Positions 8,160 to 14,123 of a stretch of 28,154 nucleotides of DNA are shown here, piece after piece. The notes below the pieces were generated by a model that was given only the letters and a program-made list of their open reading frames with translations, made no database searches and was not told the origin of the DNA. Each line of letters opens with the position of its first letter. Positions within the stretch are counted from its first letter, which is position 1. Source of the stretch: a virus; IMG/VR virus record IMGVR_UViG_3300044637_000380, positions 1 to 28,154 of that record; one strand, written 5' to 3'. The position numbers and the translations under genes are program-made.

Positions 8160-9433
8160 AAGTAACGCTTTAGGATTGCGTTCACAAAGTAACGAAAACA
8201 ATCTAAAAAGTCAGCACGCTCCGCAATATTTTTCCTGTTCGTCTTGATAATCCCACCATTCGCATCACACTGCACTTGCTTCGCATCGAACACGAATCCC
8301 TTGCAACGCTTGGAGTTCACCTTGATGTCGAGCTTGCGAAGCGCAGCATTGCAATCGATTCTGCTGTTGTAGTGCGTGGGGTTTGCTGGAATCAGAAACT
8401 GGCTGTCGCTCATGCCGAGCCGCCGCTTGATCTGCGTGTAAGCGCTGGAGTTGTCACGCTGCTGCACAGTGCCGCCCTTGCCCATCGCATCGCCCGTGAT
8501 CCTGATGAGGCCCATCGGCACGCCAAGCGCAAGCACCGCATCGCAGAACGCATCCACGCTGCCCTTCTCTATCTTTATCTCATCCACCACCACCGCGCCC
8601 CTGCCAACATGCTGGATGACCAATGCGCAAAGTGGATTAATGTTGAAGTCCACAGACACATGCACCGGCACATTGCGATTCAGCTGCACGCTGTCATCGA
8701 TGTGCTTCTCATCAGCCCACTCATACAGGAACGGATTCGCCACGTCATCCATCACATCCCAATCACCCTCCACGAATCGGGCGTACTGAACAGGAGGAAG
8801 CTCCTTCAGGCTCTCCAGGTACTCAGCAGGAATGTGAGGGTTGTCAGTAATCTTGGAAGGGATGAAGCTCCAACGCTCCGGCAATGTGCCGTCCTTATAT
8901 CGCTCGTAGATGATTGACTTCACCCAGTTGTTCGCTGGATTGCACGTTGCCATGCAGACAATCGGCGGCCTTCCTTCAGCCTTGTTCCATGAGCCGATGC
9001 GCTCCTGCACTTTGTAGAATGTCTGCTCCTGCAATTCATTAACCTCATCCAAGCCTGCGCCATTCACCTCAAGTCCTTTGAAGCGGTTGAGGTCCTTGTC
9101 ATCGTCATAGCTCTCAGCCATGAACAGCAGCTCAGATCCATTGATAAACGTCACAACTTGCGTGTCTCGGTTCCAACTCTGCACGTATTGGTTGATGCCA
9201 TCATCGAGAATCGCGCTGAAGCTTGGGAAGGTTGTGCGCTTGAGATCCGGCAAGCTGCGCCTGATAATCACCCATCGGCTGCGCGGATATTCCAGTGCAA
9301 GGTAGCTGAGAGTCAGCAGCAGCCAGTAAGTCTTGCCACCTCGAATCGCGCCTCCAAACACCACCACGCGATGAGTGCCTGCCGTTGCCTGGTTAAATGC
9401 TTTTGTTTGCCTCTTGGTTAAACTGAAGGCCAT
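8156..9433 (-). CDS. terL: Terminase large subunit
   Basis: 425 residues; the motor that packages DNA into the prohead and cuts it. ATPase domain: Walker A FGGAIRGGKT (26-35), Walker B GAGLDEVNE (126-134) with the catalytic Glu, and coupling motif MATCNPA (161-167). Nuclease domain (RNase H-like): Asp262 in VDFNIN, acidic pair 284-285 in VVVDEIK, Asp315 in RITGDAMG and Asp411 in ADFLDCFRYF. Length is normal for the Terminase_6/terL group. The start ATG at 9433 lies 16 nt inside the tiny membrane-protein gene. No intein or break. Confidence 0.95.
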   Translation of the reverse strand: MAFSLTKRQTKAFNQATAGTHRVVVFGGAIRGGKTYWLLLTLSYLALEYPRSRWVIIRRSLPDLKRTTFPSFSAILDDGINQYVQSWNRDTQVVTFINGSELLFMAESYDDDKDLNRFKGLEVNGAGLDEVNELQEQTFYKVQERIGSWNKAEGRPPIVCMATCNPANNWVKSIIYERYKDGTLPERWSFIPSKITDNPHIPAEYLESLKELPPVQYARFVEGDWDVMDDVANPFLYEWADEKHIDDSVQLNRNVPVHVSVDFNINPLCALVIQHVGRGAVVVDEIKIEKGSVDAFCDAVLALGVPMGLIRITGDAMGKGGTVQQRDNSSAYTQIKRRLGMSDSQFLIPANPTHYNSRIDCNAALRKLDIKVNSKRCKGFVFDAKQVQCDANGGIIKTNRKNIAERADFLDCFRYFVNAILKRYL

Positions 9434-9555
9434 AAGTGATCATCATCATCCGTTGGATGGTCTTTCATGAAGGACTGCACCGCAAGGATGATGAACCAGC
9501 CGAACGCCGCACATAGCAGCAAGGTGGCAATCGTTATCACTGCGCCCTTAATCAT
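9418..9555 (-). CDS. Tiny single-pass membrane protein between the terminase genes
   Basis: 45 residues from the ATG at 9555, whose bases overlap the GATGATTAA end of the small-terminase-like gene; it ends TAA at 9418, 16 nt inside terL. Residues 3-27 are one hydrophobic helix (GAVITIATLLLCAAFGWFII), followed by a polar, acidic tail with four Asp in a row and LWPSV. Tight overlaps with both neighbours argue that it is a real gene in the operon. A membrane protein here is unusual; it might be a holin-like or superinfection-related protein, or anchor packaging at the membrane. Function unknown. Confidence 0.6.
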   Translation of the reverse strand: MIKGAVITIATLLLCAAFGWFIILAVQSFMKDHPTDDDDHLWPSV

Positions 9556-9850
9556 CGGAGTCTTTTGTCTTGATTATCACAAGCGGCTCAGTAGTCTTGA
9601 GCGTGGTCTCGCTTGTCTGCTTCGGCTTGCCATACCCTCGGTCAAGCAGCAACTCCGCTGCTCTGGTGTCGCCCTTCTTCGCCTTCGCATGAAGTGCCAT
9701 CAGTATCTCCTCGGCAGCCGTCAGCCCGTCCTTGTTCTCCTTGCCAAGCACGTTGGCCAGCAAGATGTGCAAGTCTGGAAGCTTAGGAGGTCTTCCACCT
9801 GCGCCTGTTCCTCCAGTTCTTAGCTTGCCTCCGTTTCTGCCTTCTCTCAT
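9548..9850 (-). CDS. Small terminase-like DNA-binding protein
   Basis: 100 residues. The basic, Gly-rich start (MREGRNGGKLRTGGTGAGG, then RPPKLPDL) and the helical core AAEEILMALHAKAKKGDTRA followed by AELLLDRGYGKPKQ resemble the short DUF5681-type proteins that often precede large terminases and are taken as small subunits. The core has the look of a short helical repeat ending in a G-Y-G-K-P-K/Q motif. It is the first gene of the packaging block. It could instead be another small DNA-binding protein, since no classical small-terminase helix-turn-helix is obvious. Confidence 0.6.
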   Translation of the reverse strand: MREGRNGGKLRTGGTGAGGRPPKLPDLHILLANVLGKENKDGLTAAEEILMALHAKAKKGDTRAAELLLDRGYGKPKQTSETTLKTTEPLVIIKTKDSDD

Positions 9851-9873
9851 GGTTTACGATGTTTAAACGATGT

Positions 9874-10185
9874 TTAACTCATGAACAGCACAGCCTGTGC
9901 GTCAGTGTTTTGCTCAATTTTATCGACTTGCTCTCGGCTGTTGTCATAGTGCAAATCGATATCCAATCGCTCAACTGTTCTCCACTTATCTGCTCCGTTG
10001 GTGAAGTAAATACGCAAGCGAGGGATTCCAAGTTTCGTGGCTATGGTAAACACCTCAGCAGATGCACGGCCTTCGTTTCGGGCTGTGATGATAAATACAT
10101 CATCGTCCTTATCGATGGCACGAATCGCAATGTCTTGCCCTGCTAAGGTGTCAAGCACTCCATCGATGTCGAATGATACTCTCAT
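9874..10185 (-). CDS. HAD-family phosphatase
   Basis: 103 residues. Motif I is FDIDGVLD (Asp6 nucleophile, Asp8 acid), motif II is FIITARN (Thr34), motif III is Lys67 in NGADKW, and motif IV is the acidic stretch DIDLHYDNSRE (about 76-85). This is a complete minimal haloacid-dehalogenase core, as in phage phosphatases acting on nucleotides or on DNA 3'-phosphates. The substrate cannot be read from the sequence. The ATG at 10185 overlaps the previous gene's TGA (ATGA). It sits between small early genes and the packaging genes, so a nucleotide-pool or DNA-end role is plausible. Confidence 0.8.
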   Translation of the reverse strand: MRVSFDIDGVLDTLAGQDIAIRAIDKDDDVFIITARNEGRASAEVFTIATKLGIPRLRIYFTNGADKWRTVERLDIDLHYDNSREQVDKIEQNTDAQAVLFMS

Positions 10186-10325
10186 CGGCGGTTACGTGCT
10201 TTACGGAATTTCTCAGCCTCTGACAATGCAATGGCTGCTGCTTGTTGTGATGAATATCCTTCGCTGATTAGCTTGCGGATGTTCATGCTGATAATCTCCT
10301 GGCTGTCTCCTTGGAATAGTGGCAT
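10182..10325 (-). CDS. Small helical protein (QQAAAIAL motif)
   Basis: 47 residues from the ATG at 10325, two bases after the previous stop, and ending in an ATGA overlap with the HAD gene. Sequence features: INIR-like helix (SMNIRKLISEGYSSQQAAAI), then ALSEAEKFRKARNRR. The pattern 'helix, Gly-Tyr/Lys-Pro, K/Q-QA-AIAL-x-A, basic tail' recurs in tiny proteins of many phages; no function is known to me. A TAAATTTG lies just upstream but overlaps the previous coding end, so coupling is the simpler explanation for its expression. Confidence 0.65.
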   Translation of the reverse strand: MPLFQGDSQEIISMNIRKLISEGYSSQQAAAIALSEAEKFRKARNRR

Positions 10326-10326
10326 G

Positions 10327-10725
10327 CTACAAATTTACTAAATTTTCGAAAAACAAGCTTTCTTGTGTGATATTAATCGCGTGACCCTTGTAGATGATCT
10401 CATCCAGTTGCGATTGATAGATGAACAAATCGTGTATTTTGCCTTCAATAAAAGCTTTCACAGTGTGACCAATTACTCCGCTTTTGTCTGCTGTTGGCGT
10501 AAGTATTCCAAAGTGATATTGCACATCATTCTCTTTGCTCAAGACAAGCTTATTGATCTTGCCAAGCTTTCGAATATCATCAACATCAAAGGCCACAGCA
10601 ACATCGTAGTCAATTGCCGGATGTGTTAAATATCCAAAATAGGAATGCGCCCCCATGTATGCCGAATCGACAAACACGCCAGCTCTGAGCCGGCGTGTGC
10701 ATTGTTTGTGGTTATAACTGGTCAT
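10327..10725 (-). CDS. Unknown protein, 132 residues
   Basis: The ATG at 10725 sits in the overlap with the previous gene's stop (ATGACCAGTTATAA) and gives MTSYNHKQCTRRLRAGVFVD. A longer frame to 10803 exists but would overlap the neighbour much more. The protein is mixed alpha/beta with aspartates in YDVAVAFDVDDIRKLGK and a beta-rich C-terminal half (VKAFIEGKIHDLFIYQSQLD). I do not recognise a family. It belongs to the block of small genes between the nuclease and packaging genes. Confidence 0.65.
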   Translation of the reverse strand: MTSYNHKQCTRRLRAGVFVDSAYMGAHSYFGYLTHPAIDYDVAVAFDVDDIRKLGKINKLVLSKENDVQYHFGILTPTADKSGVIGHTVKAFIEGKIHDLFIYQSQLDEIIYKGHAINITQESLFFENLVNL

Positions 10726-10909
10726 CTTTCCAAGCGTGGTATTTATCGCATCCGAGAGTGTAGTAATCTTTCTCTTCTGAGTCGTAAGGCTCGTCAGTGT
10801 CATGACGTTGTTGAGTTCTTACTTCCTCAAGGATGTTGTGAATGTTAGCATTCCACTCTTCTTGACTTGAGTAAGGATACCAGATTGTCCATTTTTTTGA
10901 TGTGTACAT
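10712..10909 (-). CDS. Unknown acidic protein, 65 residues
   Basis: Start chosen at the ATG at 10909 because it has the A/C-rich leader ACACACACACTATG that also precedes the primase gene; an upstream in-frame start at 10960 would overlap the gene before. The protein starts MYTSKKWTIWYPYSSQEEW and has an acidic run with DTDEPYDSEEKDYY. It is Trp/Tyr-rich and probably a small soluble early protein. Possible anti-host or DNA-mimic roles are suggested only by acidity. No family recognised. Confidence 0.6.
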   Translation of the reverse strand: MYTSKKWTIWYPYSSQEEWNANIHNILEEVRTQQRHDTDEPYDSEEKDYYTLGCDKYHAWKDDQL

Positions 10910-10953
10910 AGTGTGTGTGTTTTGATTTTGTATTGCATTTATCGTGCCAAAGT

Positions 10954-11142
10954 TTAGCAACCGTCTTCAGGCTCATGTCTCTTGCGCTCGATGGTCAAGC
11001 TTGCAAGATAATTGCGAACCATTTGGAGAATTGTTTCTTTAGCAGATGCAGGAACCCTGAAGGAAATTGTCGACATGCTTTCGCCATACATCGACTTTCG
11101 CCCGGCACCAGGTCTCCTGCCTCCGCGTTTTTCTGTTTTCAT
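10954..11142 (-). CDS. Putative ribbon-helix-helix DNA-binding protein
   Basis: 62 residues. The basic start GGRRPGAGRKS is AT-hook-like and common in small phage and plasmid DNA-binding proteins. It is followed by a short beta strand (MSTISFRVP) and a helix pair (ASAKETILQMVRNYLASL), the order of an Arc/MetJ-type ribbon-helix-helix repressor. It has the best promoter in the window: TTTG-19 bp-TACCTTTG ending five bases before the ATG, so the transcript would be leaderless or nearly so. It may regulate the small-gene and packaging block downstream. An internal ATG (residue 18) is a less likely start. Confidence 0.6.
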   Translation of the reverse strand: MKTEKRGGRRPGAGRKSMYGESMSTISFRVPASAKETILQMVRNYLASLTIERKRHEPEDGC

Positions 11143-11147
11143 GTGTG

Positions 11148-11178
11148 CAAAGGTATTTATTTGTTTGTGTTTTGCAAA
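11148..11178 (-). promoter_or_regulatory. Promoter (Bacteroidetes type) for the RHH-like gene
   Basis: The minus strand has TTTG at 11178-11175, then 19 bp, then TACCTTTG at 11155-11148: both elements and the spacing match the Bacteroidetes consensus. It overlaps the last codons of the upstream gene. The ATG at 11142 is five bases after the -7 box, so the leader is very short or absent. Confidence 0.65.
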
Positions 11179-11393
11179 TTAATATTATTCTTGTGCAGAA
11201 GCTTCAGCCAATTAAATGCCTTCACCGCATAAGTTCGATGCACTGAAGTGCCAGGCTTCGCTGTTGTCAGATACCTCGCGAGAGACCGATGCGCCTGCTG
11301 CGTTGAGGTGTAGGTTGTCGGCCCATCCACAAGCGTGCATTCATCTGGAAGCTTCTCGGTCATGTACTGGATGATCTTCGCGTATGTGCTCAT
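11157..11393 (-). CDS. Unknown basic protein, 78 residues
   Basis: Starts MSTYAKIIQYMTEKLPDEC; the ATG overlaps the nuclease gene's TGA as ATGA. It is helical and rich in Thr, Lys and Arg, with a central stretch TQQAHRSLARYLTTAKPG and a C-terminal helix FNWLKLLHKN. The helix lengths would suit a small DNA-binding fold, but no motif is definite. Its close coupling with the VRR-NUC gene suggests a joint role in DNA processing. Confidence 0.6.
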   Translation of the reverse strand: MSTYAKIIQYMTEKLPDECTLVDGPTTYTSTQQAHRSLARYLTTAKPGTSVHRTYAVKAFNWLKLLHKNNINLQNTNK

Positions 11394-11713
11394 GAGTTGA
11401 TGACCTTCAAGAATTCTTGTTCATTTCGCACGATGTGATACTCATGGCCCAAAGATATGCAGAGCTGCTGGAACTTGATTTGCAATGGTGACTGTTTGCC
11501 GGTGTCAGTCTTCCATTCGATCCAGCAAGTTCTACCTTCAGGCTTCATGAAGCACATATCTGCAACTCCAGGCACAACTCCCATCGCTTTGTTCATGGCT
11601 CCCTTGATGCCGTTAACGCTGTTGTTGTTGATGGCGAAAACTCTTCCACGTAAGTCGGGGCGAGCATTCCAGAGGTTTGTGAATGCCTTCGCCTGTGCTT
11701 TTACCTCACTCAT
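11390..11713 (-). CDS. VRR-NUC domain nuclease
   Basis: 107 residues, a single-domain PD-(D/E)XK nuclease of the VRR-NUC type. Visible motifs: GVVPGVADM with Asp52, the catalytic E-x-K in WIEWKT (Glu66, Lys68), the GKQSPLQ loop (Gln78) and GHEYHIVR near the end, all typical of this phage family. Stand-alone VRR-NUC proteins are thought to act as structure-specific or Holliday-junction nucleases in phage DNA processing. It is the first gene after the noncoding region at 11714-11999. Length is normal for stand-alone members. Confidence 0.88.
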   Translation of the reverse strand: MSEVKAQAKAFTNLWNARPDLRGRVFAINNNSVNGIKGAMNKAMGVVPGVADMCFMKPEGRTCWIEWKTDTGKQSPLQIKFQQLCISLGHEYHIVRNEQEFLKVINS

Positions 11714-11714
11714 A

Positions 11715-11725
11715 ATTGTTGCAGC
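11715..11725 (-). repeat. Origin-region repeat copy 1
   Basis: GCTGCAACAAT on the minus strand, just before the VRR-NUC ATG at 11713. It faces the tandem copies at 11979-11998 in inverted orientation. Confidence 0.5.
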
Positions 11726-11798
11726 TTAGTAAGGGTGCAACACAAGGTGTACATAGGTTGAACGGCCTCAATGGCTCTGATACCAAGATGTTCAGAGA

Positions 11799-11809
11799 TT
11801 TGTTGCAGC
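11799..11809 (-). repeat. Origin-region repeat copy 2
   Basis: GCTGCAACAAA on the minus strand, same orientation as the copy at 11715-11725. A related TTGCAACAAAT is at 11914-11924 on the plus strand. Confidence 0.5.
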
Positions 11810-11834
11810 TTGCACCAAAAAAAGACCCTGTTAC

Positions 11835-11885
11835 TATATACATGTGTGTGTGTGTGTGTGCGTGTGTGTGTGTGCATATATATAT
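11835..11885. repeat. 51-bp alternating pyrimidine-purine tract with TG microsatellite
   Basis: From 11835 to 11885 every odd base is a pyrimidine and every even base a purine: TATATACA, then TG repeats broken once by CG, then CATATATATAT. The tract is nearly palindromic at its ends. Such DNA forms Z-DNA or unwinds easily under negative supercoiling; it is also prone to length change. Similar CA repeats, much shorter, lead several start codons here. Confidence 0.9.
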
Positions 11886-11978
11886 TGTTATTTAATAAAA
11901 AAGAGGGTGTAAGTTGCAACAAATCGCTGAAGGCTGCATGAGAGTAGGGCTAAGATGTTGCAACTTGCTTTTTGCAAA

Positions 11979-11998
11979 GCTGCAACAAGCTGCAACAA
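11979..11998 (+). repeat. Tandem GCTGCAACAA repeat
   Basis: Two perfect, directly adjacent copies of the 10-mer GCTGCAACAA end one base before the primase stop codon. They are inverted relative to the copies at 11715 and 11799. Confidence 0.7.
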
Positions 11999-11999
11999 A

Positions 12000-14123
12000 T
12001 TACATCGGATTTCTGCTGACATAGTACATGGTAACGATTGAAGAGCCCTTTCGCTTACGGTCTTTCTCATAGCCTAATGCCGTGAGTATCGAGCCGATAC
12101 GCTGAATGTTTAGGTAGTTGAATTTCGTATCCACCATCAATCCCTGCTGAATATCGGTCAGCGACATCCACTCGCCGTATGTTGTCGCACTGCCAGGCAT
12201 GAGCTTCTTGTGGATCAAGTCCTCCTCTGGAGTCGAATGCTTGAAGGTCATGGTTGACTCATTCAGAGCAATGATATCTTCGCGCAGTATGGTGTAATCC
12301 CATCCGGCGCAATACATGGCATACAGCTCACGCCATAGGCCAACCTTGTCGCACTTGTTGTACTCATCCTGATTGATATCAAGAATGTGAATCGGAAGCT
12401 GCCTGCGGTTGCCAGTCGGATCGTTGAGTATCTGCGTCTCGTTGGACGTACCACAGAACACCGCCAAGCGGCGAAGGTCCACAGACACGCGGCCATAGGG
12501 CTCACGAACGTTGATGAACTCTTTGGAGGTTAATTCCTTGAGTCGCTTCTCTTCCTTCTTGGATTTACCACCGTACTCATCATCCATGATCATGAGCTTC
12601 AGGCACATGAGAATCTCATCATCCTTGCCGGCATCCATCTTCGACTCAGCGTATAGGTAGCGCAACTGCTTTGGTAGAAGATAGCGGAACCAGTGAGTCT
12701 TTCCAGTGCCTTGCTTCTCACCTGAGAAGATAAGCACCAGCGGCGAGTGATGACCGTAAGCAGAAGCAACCGCTGAAACCAGCCACTTGCAAATCCACTT
12801 ATCTGCATCAGGCGTGTCAGTGATTACGCTATTGAGCAGATGGGTAAGGTTCGGGCAAAGGTCGGAAGTGTGCAGGTCTTGCTCAAAGAACTCATGCAAT
12901 GGGTTGTATGTGTCGATGCGATTGGAGAAAATGATGGCCGTGACCAGGTCTTTTGTAGCCTCTTTGAAGATGGCTTTGCAGTCTAAGAATATGGAGTTAA
13001 TATCACTGTCATCGATGGCTCTTCCGTTGAGTTCAATCTTGCGCGTAACTACATTTTTTTTGAGGTCGAAAGTCTTGATAAATGCAGCAATGTCAGCACT
13101 TACGTTCTCCGATTTAAATTTAATATCCTTTGCTACTATCTCATTGACAACTTTCTCGCTTTGCTCTGGTGAAATGCCAGAAGCTTGGAGGGATTTCACG
13201 ATGGCATCTGGACCTAATCCGGCAGCACGTTGCGAGCTTGCAGCGCGAAGGATTTCCTTGGTCTGCTCGGAGTAGGCTTGGATGCCGTTCTGCTTGGCGT
13301 GGTAGTATATTGTAGCAATTGTTGACCGCTTGCCTTTGCTCTCGCTGTGGTTCTTCAGGCAGGCTGTGTACTGGGCATTGCAGTCATCGGAGTTGTACTT
13401 GCTTGAGTGCGAAGACAGCGTGTGAAAGTAATCACGACCACCTTCGCCGAATTCGCTCACAAGTGCATAAGCGATTTGAATCCACTCGGAGTAATCTTCG
13501 CAGAGGTTGAGCCCTTTGCGGTCCATCTCAGCGATCATGGCATCGAAGTCCGTCTTGATGACTGCGACCTTGGCAAGCTTGCGCTCCTTTGGCTTGGCAA
13601 GGTACTTCTTGAAAAGGATTGCCTTGGTGTTGATGTGAATCCAAGGGTCGTATGAGATGAAGCGAGCACGCGATACGTTCTTGCCTGACTGGTCAACGAT
13701 TAACTGGTAGGTGTGGTACAAGTACGATGCGATGCCATTAAACGCATCTGCGTGCCTTGTGCCGTCGATTTTCACGATCAGGCATAGTCCATGCCCACTG
13801 ATGGAAGTAAACGCGCTATAAATGTAGCTATCCGCTTGCACCAACTTCTTCGCCTCTTCTGGGTTGTCGATGTTGTCGATGTCGATGGCAATGAATCCGG
13901 AGTGCTCTTTGAGCGCATCGTCCTTTCGGTCGCTGAATTGACCTGATACGGTCACAAGCGGTGCAGATTTCTTGAGTTTATCACGCTCGGCCTTGTCGGG
14001 AGTTGCGCGAACTTGCAGAACTATGTCCTGCCATTTGCCTGTTCTGACTCCTTCCAAGAATGAGGAAAGCTCGAAAGAGTCGGCGTGCTTGGTGTAGATG
14101 CTTGAGTAGTGTGAGATGAGCAT
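12000..14123 (-). CDS. Primase-helicase (BT4734-like N-terminus + VirE ATPase)
   Basis: 707 residues in three parts. The N-terminal BT4734/AEP-primase-like domain has VSGQFSDRKDD, the acidic AIDIDNID (79-86), SGHGLCLIVKI (109-119) and SRARFISYDP. A PriCT-like helical region follows (about 192-280: WIQIAYALVSE...). The C-terminal VirE/SF3-like ATPase has Walker A SGEKQGTGKTHW (467-478), Walker B MIMDDEYG (511-518) and a sensor stretch RLAVFCGTSNE. It should make primers and unwind DNA at replication start. The ATG at 14123 follows the leader ACTACACACACT and lies 103 nt inside the helicase gene. This architecture is characteristic of Bacteroidetes phages and mobile elements. Confidence 0.88.
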   Translation of the reverse strand: MLISHYSSIYTKHADSFELSSFLEGVRTGKWQDIVLQVRATPDKAERDKLKKSAPLVTVSGQFSDRKDDALKEHSGFIAIDIDNIDNPEEAKKLVQADSYIYSAFTSISGHGLCLIVKIDGTRHADAFNGIASYLYHTYQLIVDQSGKNVSRARFISYDPWIHINTKAILFKKYLAKPKERKLAKVAVIKTDFDAMIAEMDRKGLNLCEDYSEWIQIAYALVSEFGEGGRDYFHTLSSHSSKYNSDDCNAQYTACLKNHSESKGKRSTIATIYYHAKQNGIQAYSEQTKEILRAASSQRAAGLGPDAIVKSLQASGISPEQSEKVVNEIVAKDIKFKSENVSADIAAFIKTFDLKKNVVTRKIELNGRAIDDSDINSIFLDCKAIFKEATKDLVTAIIFSNRIDTYNPLHEFFEQDLHTSDLCPNLTHLLNSVITDTPDADKWICKWLVSAVASAYGHHSPLVLIFSGEKQGTGKTHWFRYLLPKQLRYLYAESKMDAGKDDEILMCLKLMIMDDEYGGKSKKEEKRLKELTSKEFINVREPYGRVSVDLRRLAVFCGTSNETQILNDPTGNRRQLPIHILDINQDEYNKCDKVGLWRELYAMYCAGWDYTILREDIIALNESTMTFKHSTPEEDLIHKKLMPGSATTYGEWMSLTDIQQGLMVDTKFNYLNIQRIGSILTALGYEKDRKRKGSSIVTMYYVSRNPM

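Larger units (their letters stand above)
11714..11999 (-). other. Noncoding region, candidate replication origin or control region
   Basis: This 286-bp gap between the VRR-NUC gene and the primase-helicase gene is the longest without a convincing gene. It holds GCTGCAACAA-type repeats in both orientations, an imperfect hairpin just after the primase stop (GTTGCA...TTGC-AAAAA-GCAA...TGCAAC), AT-rich DNA and a 51-bp alternating tract. Short ORFs pass through it, including a 45-codon one at 11843-11706, but their content is mainly the repeats. No strict TAnnTTTG was found. Confidence 0.5.

Noticed and set aside
10330-10337. TAAATTTG (-7-like) just before the 47-residue gene
   Set aside because: It lies in the last codons of the upstream gene, spacing to a TTG is only 16 bp, and coupling explains the downstream gene; too weak to list as a promoter.
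11706-11843. 45-codon ORF starting right after the CA repeat
   Set aside because: The leader looks like other starts here, but the peptide (MYIVTGSFFGASCNKSLNIL...) has no recognisable character and is made from the repeats; kept only as a note.
11710-11922. 70-codon ORF across the noncoding region, ending in an ATGA overlap with the VRR-NUC gene
   Set aside because: Its N-terminal half is a translated microsatellite (HTHTRTHTHTH) and the rest is mostly the repeats read as LQQ; the overlap alone is not enough. Conservation in relatives could revive it.
11888-12070. 60-codon minus-strand ORF overlapping the primase end
   Set aside because: Overlaps the real C-terminus of the primase-helicase in another frame and consists of repeat-derived LQ/SC residues.
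14021-14123. A frameshift or sequencing error at the helicase end
   Set aside because: Both frames are intact and the primase start has a good leader and a typical N-terminus, so a genuine overlap is simpler.
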